64,000 bases of DNA from Branchinecta lynchi (lineage: Eukaryota > Arthropoda > Branchiopoda > Anostraca > Branchinectidae), in the NCBI GenBank assembly GCA_023053575.1, contig JAKZAP010000017.1, forward strand, positions 8,377,501 through 8,441,500. Direction: 5' to 3'. Both the position numbers and the translations under genes were made by a program. The notes beneath the pieces are model-generated. The model searched no databases, was not told where the DNA came from, and saw only the letters and a program-made list of their open reading frames with translations. Shown here piece after piece: positions 1 to 9,834 of this stretch (position 1 is its first letter; every line of letters starts with the position of its first letter).

Positions 1-824
1 AATGTGTATACAACTTTCTTAAAAGTCCTTCCTAGGTTAAACAAAAATATGTCCGAAACTGCCCCAGCCATGTCCGAACCTGCCCCCGGTTTGGGGGCAG
101 ATCCGGGCAAAAGTAGCTACTAGGAAAATAAGATTTGCAAAGAAATACTTACAGGTAACACGATTCTACAAAGTAAAAACAGCAGCTAAGACATGGTTCC
201 AAACAGTCGAAAAAAAGGAATCAACAGACCCTAAAACAAAATTTTGGTATGCAAAAAAGCAAAAACGTAACGAACCTGCCCCCCTCTCCCCTAACTATTA
301 AGTATGTGTTCGCATTACAAAGCAAATCACATCGTAGATTCAGTTCTGATTTTCGAACAGACCAGCATGCGTTTGTATCTCGGTGCTGTTATTTTTGTTT
401 GTGACAGAGAAAAAGCCCTGAGCGTGGTCCATCCTTCTTAGAATACGGTAGTAACTATTAGTTACTATTTTCGTTCCAACCTCGTGAAAAGTTACAACGC
501 TCACAATTCCAACCTTCCCGAACTAGTTACTAAAAGTACCTATTTGCTTACAACGTTCGGGGGCGTAGTAAATACGGTATCTGCATCTGGCAGGATTTGG
601 CACATGTCGCGATATCGTCACACATTTGTTACCACGGTAAGTAGGGTGGAACACGACCTCTGATTCCGATCCGTGCAGCCGCTGCTTCACGTAATCTGCG
701 TTCAGACGCTGTGTTCTGAAAAACTTCCATGTCTGCAGAAGAACTTGACGCAATGCACGCAGTGTGTGAATCAAGGGTAGGAGTGTCGTATACCCTATGG
801 CCACTAACGGGCGCAAGCCGTTGC
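1..824. other. Unassigned upstream DNA
   Basis: No gene recognised. It contains C-rich/G-rich self-complementary words near 85-105 (CCCCCGGTTTGGGGG) but no open frame with family features. Apparent open frames on the minus strand run into the family B element that follows. Confidence 0.5.
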
Positions 825-1323
825 TTTTTATGGCACTTGCCCTTCGGCCAAGTGCCATATAGCGATCGCAATTTCTGTCCGTCCGTCGGTCTGTCCAGGT
901 TTTGCTAGTTCGGGCACTTCCACATAAGCTAGGACGATAAAACTTGGCAGGCATATCAGGAACCTCAAAGGATTAAGTTGGAAATAGTCACTTCCCCCAT
1001 CCGAGCACCGTGGGGAGAGTGGAGGGAGGGGGAATCCGGAATCTTGAGGTATTTATAACTTTCGAACGGGTGATCGGATCTCGATGAAACTTGATATTTG
1101 GAAAGACCTCATGCCTCAGACGACCCACTTAAAATCCGGACTGGATCCGGTGACTTTCTGGGGTAGCTGGAGGGGGCAACCGAAAATGTTCGAAAACGCT
1201 ATGAGTGGAGGGATCGAGATGAAACTTGGTGGGAAGACACCTGGCAAACACTAGATACATCATTGACATAATCGAGCCGTGCCTACTCGTAACAAGTGCC
1301 ATACGAGCTCGTAGATCTTGTTT
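825..1323 (+). mobile_element. Family B element, single-monomer copy
   Basis: The shortest complete family B copy. It starts with T-run plus hairpin TGGCACTTG-ccttcggc-CAAGTGCCA (831-857), then GCGATCGC and a TGTCCGTCCGTC tract. One internal monomer follows (GATGAAACTTG..., ATCCGG...CCGG words), and it ends with the hairpin-bearing sequence ...AACAAGTGCCATACGAGCTCGTAG...CTTGTT. It has no coding capacity. Because it carries one monomer while others have five to ten, it shows the minimal unit: head, one monomer, tail. Confidence 0.8.
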
Positions 1324-2471
1324 AGGGTCATACATCGGTACTGCAGTGAGCTTTTATTTATTTATTTTTGTAACGTCCTTGTAGGAAAATAGATCAAAAC
1401 AGGCAGCCGAAGAAAGCAAGAACCTGTTCATTTTGCGCGTTTATTTCGCGTTTACATTACCCTTACATAATGTACTGTGGGGTACAGCGAAGAATCGATT
1501 TACGGCAGCACACCCAGGGACGTCCCGACACCTTCCTGATAGGGGGGGGGGGGGCTGCTTCGGGATTTCACCGGAATTGTTCTAGGTTCTACCGGAAACT
1601 CTCCGTAGTGGCCATCTCTGCAGAAACTCTAGAATACTGTTGTATTCTGGCTTAGATAATGTGTTACAAACAACAGTAACAGAAATAGGCTCGTTAAGTC
1701 TAACTGAAAAGGCAACTTATTCCTGCATCTGATGTTTCAATACACTGAAACATTTTGACTCATTTGATGGATTTTGTATTTTTCCACCCGGGGCTCCCTG
1801 TAATAACGTTCAGAGTGTGCGCTGCTTGCACGACAAACCATACTTCACACAGACGCGGAGAATTTGGATTTAAACATACCTGCATTTCCAGGGCTAAAGA
1901 TGCAACACTGGAGAAGTTACGCCCTTTAGAAAAGTAGGAAAATGATTTCAGGATATGTCTTGCAATAAATATGAGTTTTTTATTTGGTGCAATGGCTTCC
2001 ATTTCTAGTTGGTAAATGTTTCAAGCGTAGAGGGACAAGCACATAGAGGTACCACAAATTTGAAAGAGCAAACCTTGATTTGTTCATGAATGAACAGCTC
2101 TTTCTATGAAATCCATTTTCTCTGGATAACGGACAAACGTACTAACGCATGTCTATCGGGTTTTCGGGAATATTAAATGGATAAGTGATATGTTACTAGA
2201 CCAGGTTGGGTGTCCAACTTGCATCTCAGTTCTGTTCGGTCAAACTTTTAGATTGTCCCTTAAAACTAAAAAGTCTTCGACCTTCAACCCACCCTACACG
2301 TTTTTTGTCGCTTTTTAACACGTTCGATCTGAACACGTTTTATTTGTCTTGAAATCCCATGGATTGTTGGAGATTCGAAATTCCCTAGAAATCCCCTCGA
2401 TTACTGGGGATTCCCCATTTCAAATATGTTATTTATAGTAAAGCAGCAGGTAGCCTATATAGGTTGAAGGA
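1324..2471. other. Unassigned interval with a G12-13 tract
   Basis: No gene or known repeat recognised. A homopolymeric G run lies around 1541-1553. Open frames here are under 81 codons and lack recognisable domains. Confidence 0.5.
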
Positions 2472-3063
2472 TTGTATGGCGCTTGCTTTTAATTGTCCCC
2501 TTTTGCCGCTTCATAACTTGCAGCCTCTGACTCAAGACCGTACAGCGAACATTATGTCTCTCCGTCGGTTCGTCTGTCCCGTGTCTCACTTTGCTAGTTT
2601 TGAAACTTCCATACAAGGTAGGACCATGAAATTTGGCAAGCATAGAAAGCACCCGGTCAATAATCAACGAATCCTTCTTTCCCGGATCCGACCATCCGTG
2701 TGTGTGTGGGGGGGGAGGGGGTACGGTACAAGGCCGCGGGTCCTCGATATGTAATTCTGGGCCATGACGGAATCTGGCTTTGTTGGGGAGTTAGACGGGG
2801 TGGTGTTCCTGGTTATCTTCTCCTTTGTAACATCAGGGACCCATACAGTTCCTATAATGATTCCATACAGATCATTACTGGAAATTTATAGGTCCCTGGT
2901 AACATGTCTAAATCTTGAACTCATGATCCGATCAGGATGAACTTGCCAGCTGGCGAAAGCAAATGACCAAAATGTTCTATTGTATGGCCGGACCGTATGC
3001 GACCCTCAGCTAAAATATACATGCTACCTACCCTTGCGAGTGCTATATGATCTTTCAGCTCTT
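2472..3063 (+). mobile_element. Diverged family B-like remnant
   Basis: An old relative of family B. The head keeps GTATGGCGCTTGC, a CCGTCGGTTCGTCTGTCC tract and the AGGACCATGAAATTTGGCAAGC block. The tail at 3033-3063 (CTTGCGAGTGCTATATGATC...CAGCTCTT) corresponds to the family B 3' end. The middle is degraded and contains a G-rich stretch (2708-2720). Assigned by eye from order of conserved blocks. Confidence 0.55.
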
Positions 3064-3696
3064 CAGATACCCCTCGTCAAAATCCTCCACTGGGCTTCTT
3101 TAGATGCATTTGCATCTAAAACCCATTAAGTTTCATGCAAACTTTCGAAGAGTTTCAACCATCTTTCATCTATTCCGAAGAGGTCGTATCCGTTTATAAG
3201 AAGTCAACCGGAAGACAAAAACGCTCTTCAGCCGGGATGATGCAGGACATCCGACTTTCAAGCAGTTCTTCCACTTCTCCTGACTTATCAGGAGATCTAC
3301 GTTTTTTTAGATCTCCCACTGATTTATTTTTGAGTCTCCTGATCTACTGATTTTCCACTGATATTTCACTGTTCTACCTAATTTTCTCCTGATTTTTCCG
3401 AACGGCTATATATTCTTAATTATTCTTTCATCGAGCATGGCTTGGAGGCTGGAACTCATCACCGAAGGTAGAATCTGGATGGAAATAGTTAAATTTGGCA
3501 GTAAAAAGCTAACTTAAAAAAAAATTTAACTGCGCTCACTTTATGTGATCATATAGGTAGTATTGACTATACTACAGTAGCTGCTGCTGCCAGAACGTCG
3601 CTGCATCCGGTTTCTGGTACTTCTTAAAGTCTTGTATTTAACCCACGGTAAATGTTAGAATTTGTAAGAGCAATAGTTAAATTTAGCCTGTAGGAG
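3064..3696. other. Unassigned interval
   Basis: No gene recognised. Contains short CTGAT/ATCTAC-rich stretches at 3280-3370 and an A-run at 3515-3525. A 71-codon frame at 3135-3350 has no family features. Confidence 0.45.
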
Positions 3697-4571
3697 AAAC
3701 AAGACCAAAGGTTTCGATGGGATCCTAAAAATTCAATATTTGATCCAGACAGTTGGGTCTTGTCTTCGCCAGTTCCAGTCTTCGCCAGACTCCTTGAACA
3801 GTTTTACTATTAAAATTCAAATACATGTTAATCATCTGAGAAAAACAAGTTCAGGTATTGAATCAGCATGTGTGTTTACCCCTATAAGCCATCTCTGTTT
3901 TGACGAAAACTTCCTGCCACTTCTGCCAATTTTCCAGTTTCGGCCGAATTCCGGAACTACTTTTCCGGCGAAAAAAGAAAGCTCAGAAACGAACTCAGCG
4001 TATCTTCTTTCACCGATATTGAACATCTAATCAACTTCAAATAAAAATTCAACTTATAACAAATTTTCCGGCTCCAGCCGGATTCCCGTCGAACTATGTG
4101 TCCGGGTAAAAAATTATTGTCATACGCGGATTCACCATCTCTTTACCCCTAAATCGAATATCTAATCAACTACAAATAAAACTCTAACTTTTAACAGTTG
4201 TCGGTTTTGGCCGGATTACGGGCGAACTACTTGTCTGGGTAGAAAATTGTTTTGTGTTCAGCATGTCTTCTTACCCCTAAATCGAACATCTTATCAACTC
4301 CAATAAAACTTTTACTTTTAACAAACTTTCTGGTTTTGGCCGGATTCCGGGCGAACTACTTGTTCGGCGAGAAAATGGTTTTCACCATTGTTTCAGCATG
4401 GCTTCCTATCCCTAAATCGAACATCTAATCAACTTCAAATAAGGCTTTTACTTTTAACAGACTTTCCGGTTTTGGCCGGATTCTGGGCTAACTACTTGTC
4501 CGGCGATAAAACCGACAACTTTTGCGATGTCATAGGTATCCCTCCACTTACGTTTTGGGATCCCAAAAAAA
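3697..4571 (-). mobile_element. Family A element, copy 1 (reverse orientation)
   Basis: Reverse-complement copy of family A. Its 3' end is at the left (AACAAGACCAAAGG, 3698-3711) next to a GGGATCC palindrome, and its 5' end at the right (TTTTGGGATCCCAAAA, 4553-4568). Between them are four to five diverged ~120-130 bp monomers, each with GGCCGGATTCCGG and a TTCAGCATG...CTTACCCCTAAATCGAA block. It lacks most of the TGTCCGTC tract present in other copies. Non-coding. Confidence 0.75.
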
Positions 4572-4956
4572 ATTGATTTCGAAAATGTTCGCCTGCGGTG
4601 CTCGATTTAATTGTCACTTGGGTATAACAGATACAAGCTTTTACGGCAGTCCTGCCCGGAATTATATTCTCCGAGTGGGCTTCCACAAAGCGCCGCCTAA
4701 TAGTTGGCTTATCGTCTTTCATGCTGCCCTTTAATGTTACTCTTCCTACGTAATCCTTTCTGTTTCCTACTTTAAAGCTCGAATTCTCAGTTTCTAGGAT
4801 CCGGTAAAACTTTTAAGAGATTTTGTTAAATTTGGCTCTGCACCCCTCCCTCTCCCCCACGAAAATGCACTTGCGACGCCCCAGCACGCTACACCTAAAC
4901 TTTGAATATTCCCATCTTCGACATATAAACCATTCTATATATAAACCGTTCTAATT
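4572..4956. other. Unassigned interval
   Basis: No gene recognised. The sequence becomes AT-rich toward the palindrome that follows. A 70-codon + strand frame here begins within the adjacent repeat end. Confidence 0.4.
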
Positions 4957-6003
4957 TTTATTTTGAATTACAATTTTCAGTTTTGAATTTTCAGTTTTAT
5001 TTTTAATTCTTTTTTTACTATTATTTCTTATTATTATTACAAATTAAAAACTGAAAATAGAAAATAGTAAATCAAAATAAAAATTAAAATTGAAACTAAA
5101 AATTAAAAATAAAATTAAACTTAAAAATTAAAATAAAAAGTTAAAAATTAAAATTTAAAATTAAAAATAAAAATTAAATATAAAATTCAAATTAAGAATC
5201 AATAAAATATTCAATTTATATTTTGGACTATGTAAGTTCATATTTTAACTTTAGAACATTTTTCTATTTGCTGTTCCGCCTTTGTTTTTATTTTCTAGTT
5301 GATGACGGTGAAGCTGAATCAGAACCAAGAATCGTGAACGGTAACGATAACCGTTCCAAAATTTCCTGACCGAAGATCGGAACCGATCTCCGAACCAAAT
5401 TCTGGTCGACGCAAAAACACCGGTTCATCAGAACCGAAAGTCGCGAAAACACTGGTTACTCTGAACCGAAGTACATTGGGGGCCTGTTTCGGCGCCAACC
5501 AATGTACTTCGGTTCAGAGTAACCAGTGTTTTCGCGACTTTCGGTTCTGATGAACCGGTGTTTTTGCGTCGACCAGAATTTGGTTCGGCAATCGGTTCCG
5601 ATCTTCGGTCACGAAATTTTGGAACGGTTATCGTTACCGTTCACGATTCTTGGTTCTGATTCAGCTTCACGGTCATCAACTAGAAAATAAAAATAAAGGC
5701 GGAACAGCAAATAGAAAAATCTACTAAAATTAAAAAAAGAACTTACATATAGTACAAAATATAACTAGAATATTTTATTGATTCTTAATTTTAATTTTAT
5801 ATTTGATTTTAATTTTTAATCTTAATTTTTAATTTTAAAAATTTTAAGTTAAAATTATTTTTAATTTTATTTTTAGTTTTAATTTTAATTTTTATTATAA
5901 TTTTCAGTTTTTAATTTTTAATAATAATACAAACTAGTAGTAAAAAAAAAAAATGTAAAACGGAAAAATTAAAAACTGAAAATTGTAATTAAAAATGAAA
6001 ATT
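4957..6003. repeat. ~1 kb near-perfect palindrome (inverted duplication)
   Basis: Left arm ~4957-5479 and right arm 5499-~6003 are reverse complements around a 19-bp centre (5480-5498, axis ~5489). The inner ~170 bp of each arm (GAACCGAA/CCGGTT-rich) differ at only about four positions by eye. The outer parts are AT-rich (AAATTAAAA words) and align less exactly. The centre GGCCTGTTTCGGCGCC recurs in reverse complement at ~6599-6615, the end of a larger TIR element. Confidence 0.85.
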
Positions 6004-6617
6004 AAAACTAAAACTAAAAAATAAAATTAAACTTAAAAATTTAAAGTAAATATTCCTTCAGCCCAAGGTGACTGCGAGTCATATTTTCGTCAGCATCGTT
6101 TTTCCAACTTGAGTGGCTTTGACCCTGAAGATGACCCTTGCCAAGAAGGGCCGAAATATTGTTCTGATAAAATTCAGCTGACGTATCCGTTTCACACTGT
6201 CAAACATGATCGCAGTCAGCTCGGGCTGAAGGAATATTTAATTTTAGTTTTTAATTTTAAGTATTGATTTTAATTTTTTAATTTCAGTTTTTAATTTTTC
6301 AGTTTTACTTTCATTTTTTTTTTTTTACAATTATTTTGTATTATCATTACAGATACCCCTTAACAGAAAACCCAGTCAGCCGCTGATATAGCTGCAGTTG
6401 TAGCTACAAATTCTTCTTCCATCTTTAGTCTCAAATATCTTTCTTCATCACGTCATCGTCTTCGAATTTCAAACGTGTTTTCGCGTAATTTCCAATGTTT
6501 GGGGAGAACCAATTTTTGGTTACGATGAAAACTGTTTTCGCGACAACCGGTTACCGGTTTCCGCTGAACACCGGTTGGCGCCGAAACACACCCGGTTGGC
6601 GCCGAAACAGGCCCCTG
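5479..6617. mobile_element. TIR element sharing the palindrome's right arm
   Basis: The 22-bp sequence starting GGGGCCTGTTTCGGCGCC at 5479 is matched in inverse orientation ending at about 6617 (GGCGCCGAAACAGGCCCC). Inside both ends are similar AACCGG/TTTTCGCGA words. This suggests a ~1.14 kb terminal-inverted-repeat element whose left part was inversely duplicated to make the palindrome. No transposase frame is present. Superfamily not certain; GGGGCC-type termini occur in Harbinger-like MITEs. Confidence 0.5.
6047..6237. mobile_element. Family E MITE inside the TIR element
   Basis: A ~190 bp insert in AT-rich DNA. It is flanked by imperfect ~31-bp inverted repeats, TATTCCTTCAGCCC...GACTGCGAGTCAT on the left and ATGATCGCAGTC...GGGCTGAAGGAATA on the right. 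Internal words GATGACCCTTGCCAAGAAGG and AATTCAGCTGACGTATCCG recur at 11.6 and 30.5-31.1 kb, defining family E. Confidence 0.7.
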
Positions 6618-6859
6618 ATTTTTTGTTGGCATTTTAATTTGCTTCTAAATTGGATTTCCCTCCAAAGCCAAGCCAAAAAACATGTTTGCTCGTGGAAACA
6701 AACTTGTGGGCTAAATAAACATTCGCGGATCTTTTCGAGCCAAAAACCCTTTGTAGAACTGCAAAAAAACCACAGGATCCTGGCATGATCTTTCCGAGTT
6801 CGAGGATCATCTCGTTTAGTAGGAAAGATAAGAGTGCGCCATCGCGGGCTGCTACGCTA
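6618..6859. other. Upstream flank of the tetraspanin promoter
   Basis: No repeat family recognised. A 97-codon frame overlaps from the preceding element and has no recognisable domain. Confidence 0.4.
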
Positions 6860-6983
6860 ATAGAGTTGACGTCAGCAGCTTCTATCCTATCAGTTCAACT
6901 GTTCAGTTCAGGTGCGGTGCTGGATTGCCATAAGCAGACTTTGGTTATTTGTGACTCAAGAGTTGTTTTGGAGGAACATCAAA
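6860..6983 (+). promoter_or_regulatory. Probable core promoter / 5' UTR of the tetraspanin gene
   Basis: Immediately upstream of the start codon there is a perfect CRE palindrome TGACGTCA at 6867-6874. Two initiator-like TCAGTT words follow, at 6890-6895 and 6903-6908. Such words are typical initiators in arthropods, but they are short and common. No TATA box stands at -30 of either. No ATG lies between these words and 6984. The region is free of the repeat families found around it. Transcription start is inferred only. Confidence 0.35.
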
Positions 6984-7043
6984 ATGAATAGAGGAATGGA
7001 GTGTGTCAAATACCTCATATTTCTGTTCAACCTAGTCTTTTCT
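6984..7043 (+). CDS. Tetraspanin (CD63-like), coding exon 1
   Basis: First coding exon of a tetraspanin, a four-pass membrane organiser protein of plasma and endosomal membranes. It encodes 20 residues: a short cytosolic N-terminus (MNRGMECVKY, with a juxtamembrane Cys that is usually palmitoylated in this family) and the start of TM1 (LIFLFNLVFS). I chose the ATG at 6984 because no ATG lies in this frame in the preceding 70 bases, A stands at -3, and the family has a very short N-terminal tail. The exon ends phase 0 at a donor GTAAGT (7044). Joined to exon 2 it gives FNLVFS-VTGVAL, the expected TM1 continuation. The exon and gene identity are well supported; the exact family member is inferred. 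Confidence 0.9.
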
Positions 7044-7125
7044 GTAAGTAAAATGGTTTGCAAAATATGTTTTTTCTTTCTATCCAGCCAGCCTGATCTG
7101 TCTGTAGGCGTTCCTCTGCAACACG

Positions 7126-7391
7126 AGCCTCGTTTTTGTTGCAATAGCGCTGCTGCAGCACTTCTTTGCTTTTGCATAATATGCAGTTTTGGATTCACTT
7201 TCTTCTTGGTTGAAGCGGCAGCACTGCAGCATCTTGCAGGGAAGCACAGACTTGGTCGGGGAGCAAGTCCGTGATTCTCAAGAAGCGCTGCCGTCTTCCT
7301 AGGAAACACTGCAGTGCAAAAACGGATGTAGAAAGAATCAGTCCGGAATCGGCCAAGAAGTGGACCTGCAGCATGCAACAAAAACGAGGCT
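7126..7391. mobile_element. MITE in intron 1 (18-bp TIRs)
   Basis: Perfect 18-bp inverted repeats AGCCTCGTTTTTGTTGCA (7126-7143) and its complement (7374-7391) enclose 230 bp. The interior is itself partly self-complementary (GCTGCTGCAG words). ACG occurs immediately outside both ends, which could be a 3-bp target duplication. A 158-codon antisense frame across it is a by-product. Starts 82 bp after the exon 1 donor. Confidence 0.75.
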
Positions 7392-8206
7392 ACGATTGTG
7401 TGCCATACAGTTGAGCCCTGGTTCAGCCACAAGTTGATATTTCAATTGTCTGAAAATGAAAATAAGATTGAGATAAAATCTCATTCAATAGACTTTCAGG
7501 CTTTCGTCCTGCACCATCTTGTGCCAAAAGGATCCTCAGTGTTATGTCTACAAGCTTGTGAAAGTAGTTAATTTTATTGTTTTGACATTATTTTGCTAAT
7601 CAGACACTTTGTTAAGCTGTGACAAAGTTAGGCTAAGTGCTAGCACTTGCAAATGAAATAGAATAGCCAAAAGTCGTGAGGGCCCAAAAATCAACTGCAA
7701 CTAAACTACAGCTATGCTGTTACCTCTGACAAGAGAAAACTCTAATCAAAGGGTGGTCCAATTTTCTTTTTTGTTCTTTGGTAATTGGTTCTGTAAAGCA
7801 ATAAATTGCCGGGAAAAGGCCAATGCTTTTGTTCAAGAGGGCTAACATATCAATGTCAATGTCACACTGGCTCTGAAATATTGGGCTGTGACTTTCATTG
7901 GAATACTTGTGCTATAAATATTTACTCAGACATAGTAGGCTATTTTATCATGTGTTTCTACATAAATATCTGTCCGAATTTCGATGTTTTACCTTTAGGA
8001 GTTTAGGTATTAGACTAGGCTAGTTAGTGAATTTTTGCTCTGAACTGATAACGATTAAAGTAAGTAAATACTAGTCATAGTTTTAGAACAGTTGGCTGAT
8101 CAAGTTAAGATCAAGTGAAATATTCAGAGCAGTCTTCAAGTAAGCAAATGTCTACTGCACCTAGAGCTATAAGGAGTTTTTCTGTGCTTCCACAAACAGT
8201 TTATTC
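7392..8206. other. Intron 1 sequence without recognised feature
   Basis: Moderately AT-rich DNA. No repeat family or coding feature recognised; short open frames have no recognisable content. Confidence 0.45.
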
Positions 8207-8495
8207 TAATTTTAGTGGGGAAGACGCCCTTGAGATGGAAACATTTTATAAGTATGTGAACTGGTTAGATGAATTTGCCTTCAGGCGGATCACTGTTCCT
8301 ATGGCCGGCTCCTTCCAGACTATTGCAATGGTTTGCAAACTCTGCTCACAAGACCCTCAGTAGCTCAAATGGTAGAGTGCCTGCCTTGTAAGCAGAGGGT
8401 CCTGGGTTCAAATCCCGGCTGAGGAGCATCTTTGTCTTTCAGTTCACTACTTATAAAATGTTTCTATCTCAAGGGCGTCTTCCCCACTAAAATTA
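8207..8495. repeat. Foldback with 47-bp arms enclosing a tRNA-like gene
   Basis: Left arm 8207-8253 and right arm 8449-8495 are reverse complements at 46 of 47 positions (TTTTAGTGGGGAAGACGCCC on the left). The 195-bp loop contains a complete tRNA-Thr-like sequence. The loop, but not the arms, is repeated at ~8697-8910. Confidence 0.9.
8354..8426 (+). tRNA. tRNA-Thr (UGU) or tRNA-derived sequence
   Basis: 73 nt folding as a cloverleaf. Acceptor CCCTCAG/CTGAGGA has a C-A mismatch at the first pair. The D arm is GCTC/GAGT. The anticodon loop CTTGTAA has TGT at 8387-8389. The T arm is CTGGG-TTCAAAT-CCCGG. A box (TAGCTCAAATGG) and B box (GGTTCAAATCC) are good. There is no intron and no encoded CCA. 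Downstream is TTTG rather than a T4 terminator, so it may be a SINE head or pseudogene rather than a working gene. Confidence 0.65.
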
Positions 8496-8804
8496 CATAT
8501 TTGGTTTTATTTGGTTTTCAGTATGAGACACCCGCCTTGTGGGTCCTGGTATGTCTATGTGGCTCTGACAATGGAGTCCTAGACTTCTAAATTATATTCG
8601 AAAAAATCTGTTTCTGGTTTATTGGTCACGGTACAAGTCCCCTGTGTAAACTGCCATCTATGTATTATTATTAATTTCCATGACATAGGGATGCGAACTG
8701 GTTAGATGAATTTGCCTTTGGGGGGATGCCCTTCGGGGGGGATGGGATCCTATGGCCGACTCCTACCAGACTATTGTAGTGGTTTGCGAACTCTGTTCAC
8801 AAGC

Positions 8805-8877
8805 CCCTCGGTATCCCAAATGGTAGAGCGCCTGCCTTGTAAGCAGAGGGCCCTGGGTTCAGATCCCGGCTGAGGAG
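8805..8877 (+). pseudogene. Degenerate second tRNA-Thr-like copy
   Basis: Same 73-nt layout as the copy at 8354, with identical anticodon arm (TGT) and B box GGTTCAGATCC. The D-arm 5' strand reads TCCC instead of GCTC, which breaks both the stem and the A box. It is followed by TTTTT, a possible Pol III terminator. The flanking ~100 bp on the left and ~35 bp on the right match those of the first copy, so the two came from one duplicated unit or one repeat family. Confidence 0.6.
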
Positions 8878-9392
8878 CATTTTTGTCTTTCAGTTCACTA
8901 CTTATAAAATTATGATTATCTGTGATTCTCCTATCTTCTAGTTATGTTTTTGACCAAAACTGCAAAATTAACCTCACTCCTAAATAATTAATTTGCGGTA
9001 AAGTATAAATAGCTCTTGGGAAGCCAGAGTTTAAATGAATCAGTATCGCATGAGGATTCATATCTTAGATTACTCAAAACTGTAAATTAAGGTAATTATA
9101 TATGTTATCTTCTAGTGCTAGGAAAGAGAATTTAATAGCGTTATTAGCTGCAGCCTTTTCACCCTTGGCACAACTAGTTTAAAAAAAAAATATGACTACG
9201 GTACTTTCTTAGAGCTTGGTTATGTAAAAAAAAAGGTCATTTTAATAGAAGTATACTTCCTTGAACATTAGTTAACTTTGAACAGTGCACTTATTGGTCA
9301 AATGATAACATGAAGAACTAAAACACCCATTCTGGTCATCTTAGGAGCCCTTTAAACTTTTGGTCGTTTTGGATTAACAGTTCAGGCATGAG

Positions 9393-9748
9393 CAGGTGCG
9401 TCACGACTGGGGGGGAGGGGGGGGGGGCACGCCCACCCCCTATGCTGTCGGCTAGTCGGTAAAAAATAACCGAGTCGGCGCGAAGCGCCGAGATTTTTCG
9501 TTCTCATGAAAACAGTTGGTTTTTCTAAAAATTTGCCCTATTTTTTGTCAAAATAGTCGGTTTTTCGTTAAAATAGTTGGTTTTTCTGAAAATCAGTGGA
9601 TCTTTCTGAAAATCAGTCGATTTTTTTCAAAAATGTCATTTTTGTTGTTGAAAACAGTCGTTTTTCTGCAGAAAAAGTCGGTAAATCAGCCAGTCGGTAA
9701 ATGCCTCGTCCCCCCTCCCCCCAAACATTTTGGCTAGTAACGCATCTG
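9393..9748. mobile_element. hAT-type MITE in intron 1
   Basis: Termini CAGGTGCGTCAC and GTAACGCATCTG are imperfect inverted repeats beginning CAG. They are flanked by GGCATGAG (9385-9392) and GTCATGAG (9749-9756), an 8-bp target duplication with one mismatch. The interior starts with a G-rich tract and ends with a C-rich tract. Between them lie degenerate ~22-29 bp repeats built on GTCGGTTTTTC and AAAATCAGT. Non-coding. Confidence 0.75.
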
Positions 9749-9834
9749 GTCATGAGTGCAATGGTGTATGCTAGCTTTGTGGGAGTAGCCCTAGAGAAGG
9801 AAGGGAAACATGGCGCCACCTTGTATTAAAGCCA

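Noticed and set aside
523..954. 143-codon minus-strand frame with a DRRTDRNCDRY pattern
   Set aside because: The pattern is the translation of the GTCCGTCGGTCTGTC tract and head of family B and reappears at every family B head (e.g. 17163-17552, 51633-51941).
5000..5260. AT-rich replication origin or matrix attachment site
   Set aside because: The AT-rich blocks are the outer arms of the palindrome; there is no independent support for an origin function.
6956..7432. 158-codon minus-strand frame opposite exon 1
   Set aside because: Lies across a MITE and antisense to the tetraspanin exon; no domain, and its palindromic composition (GCTGCTGCAG) explains the open frame.
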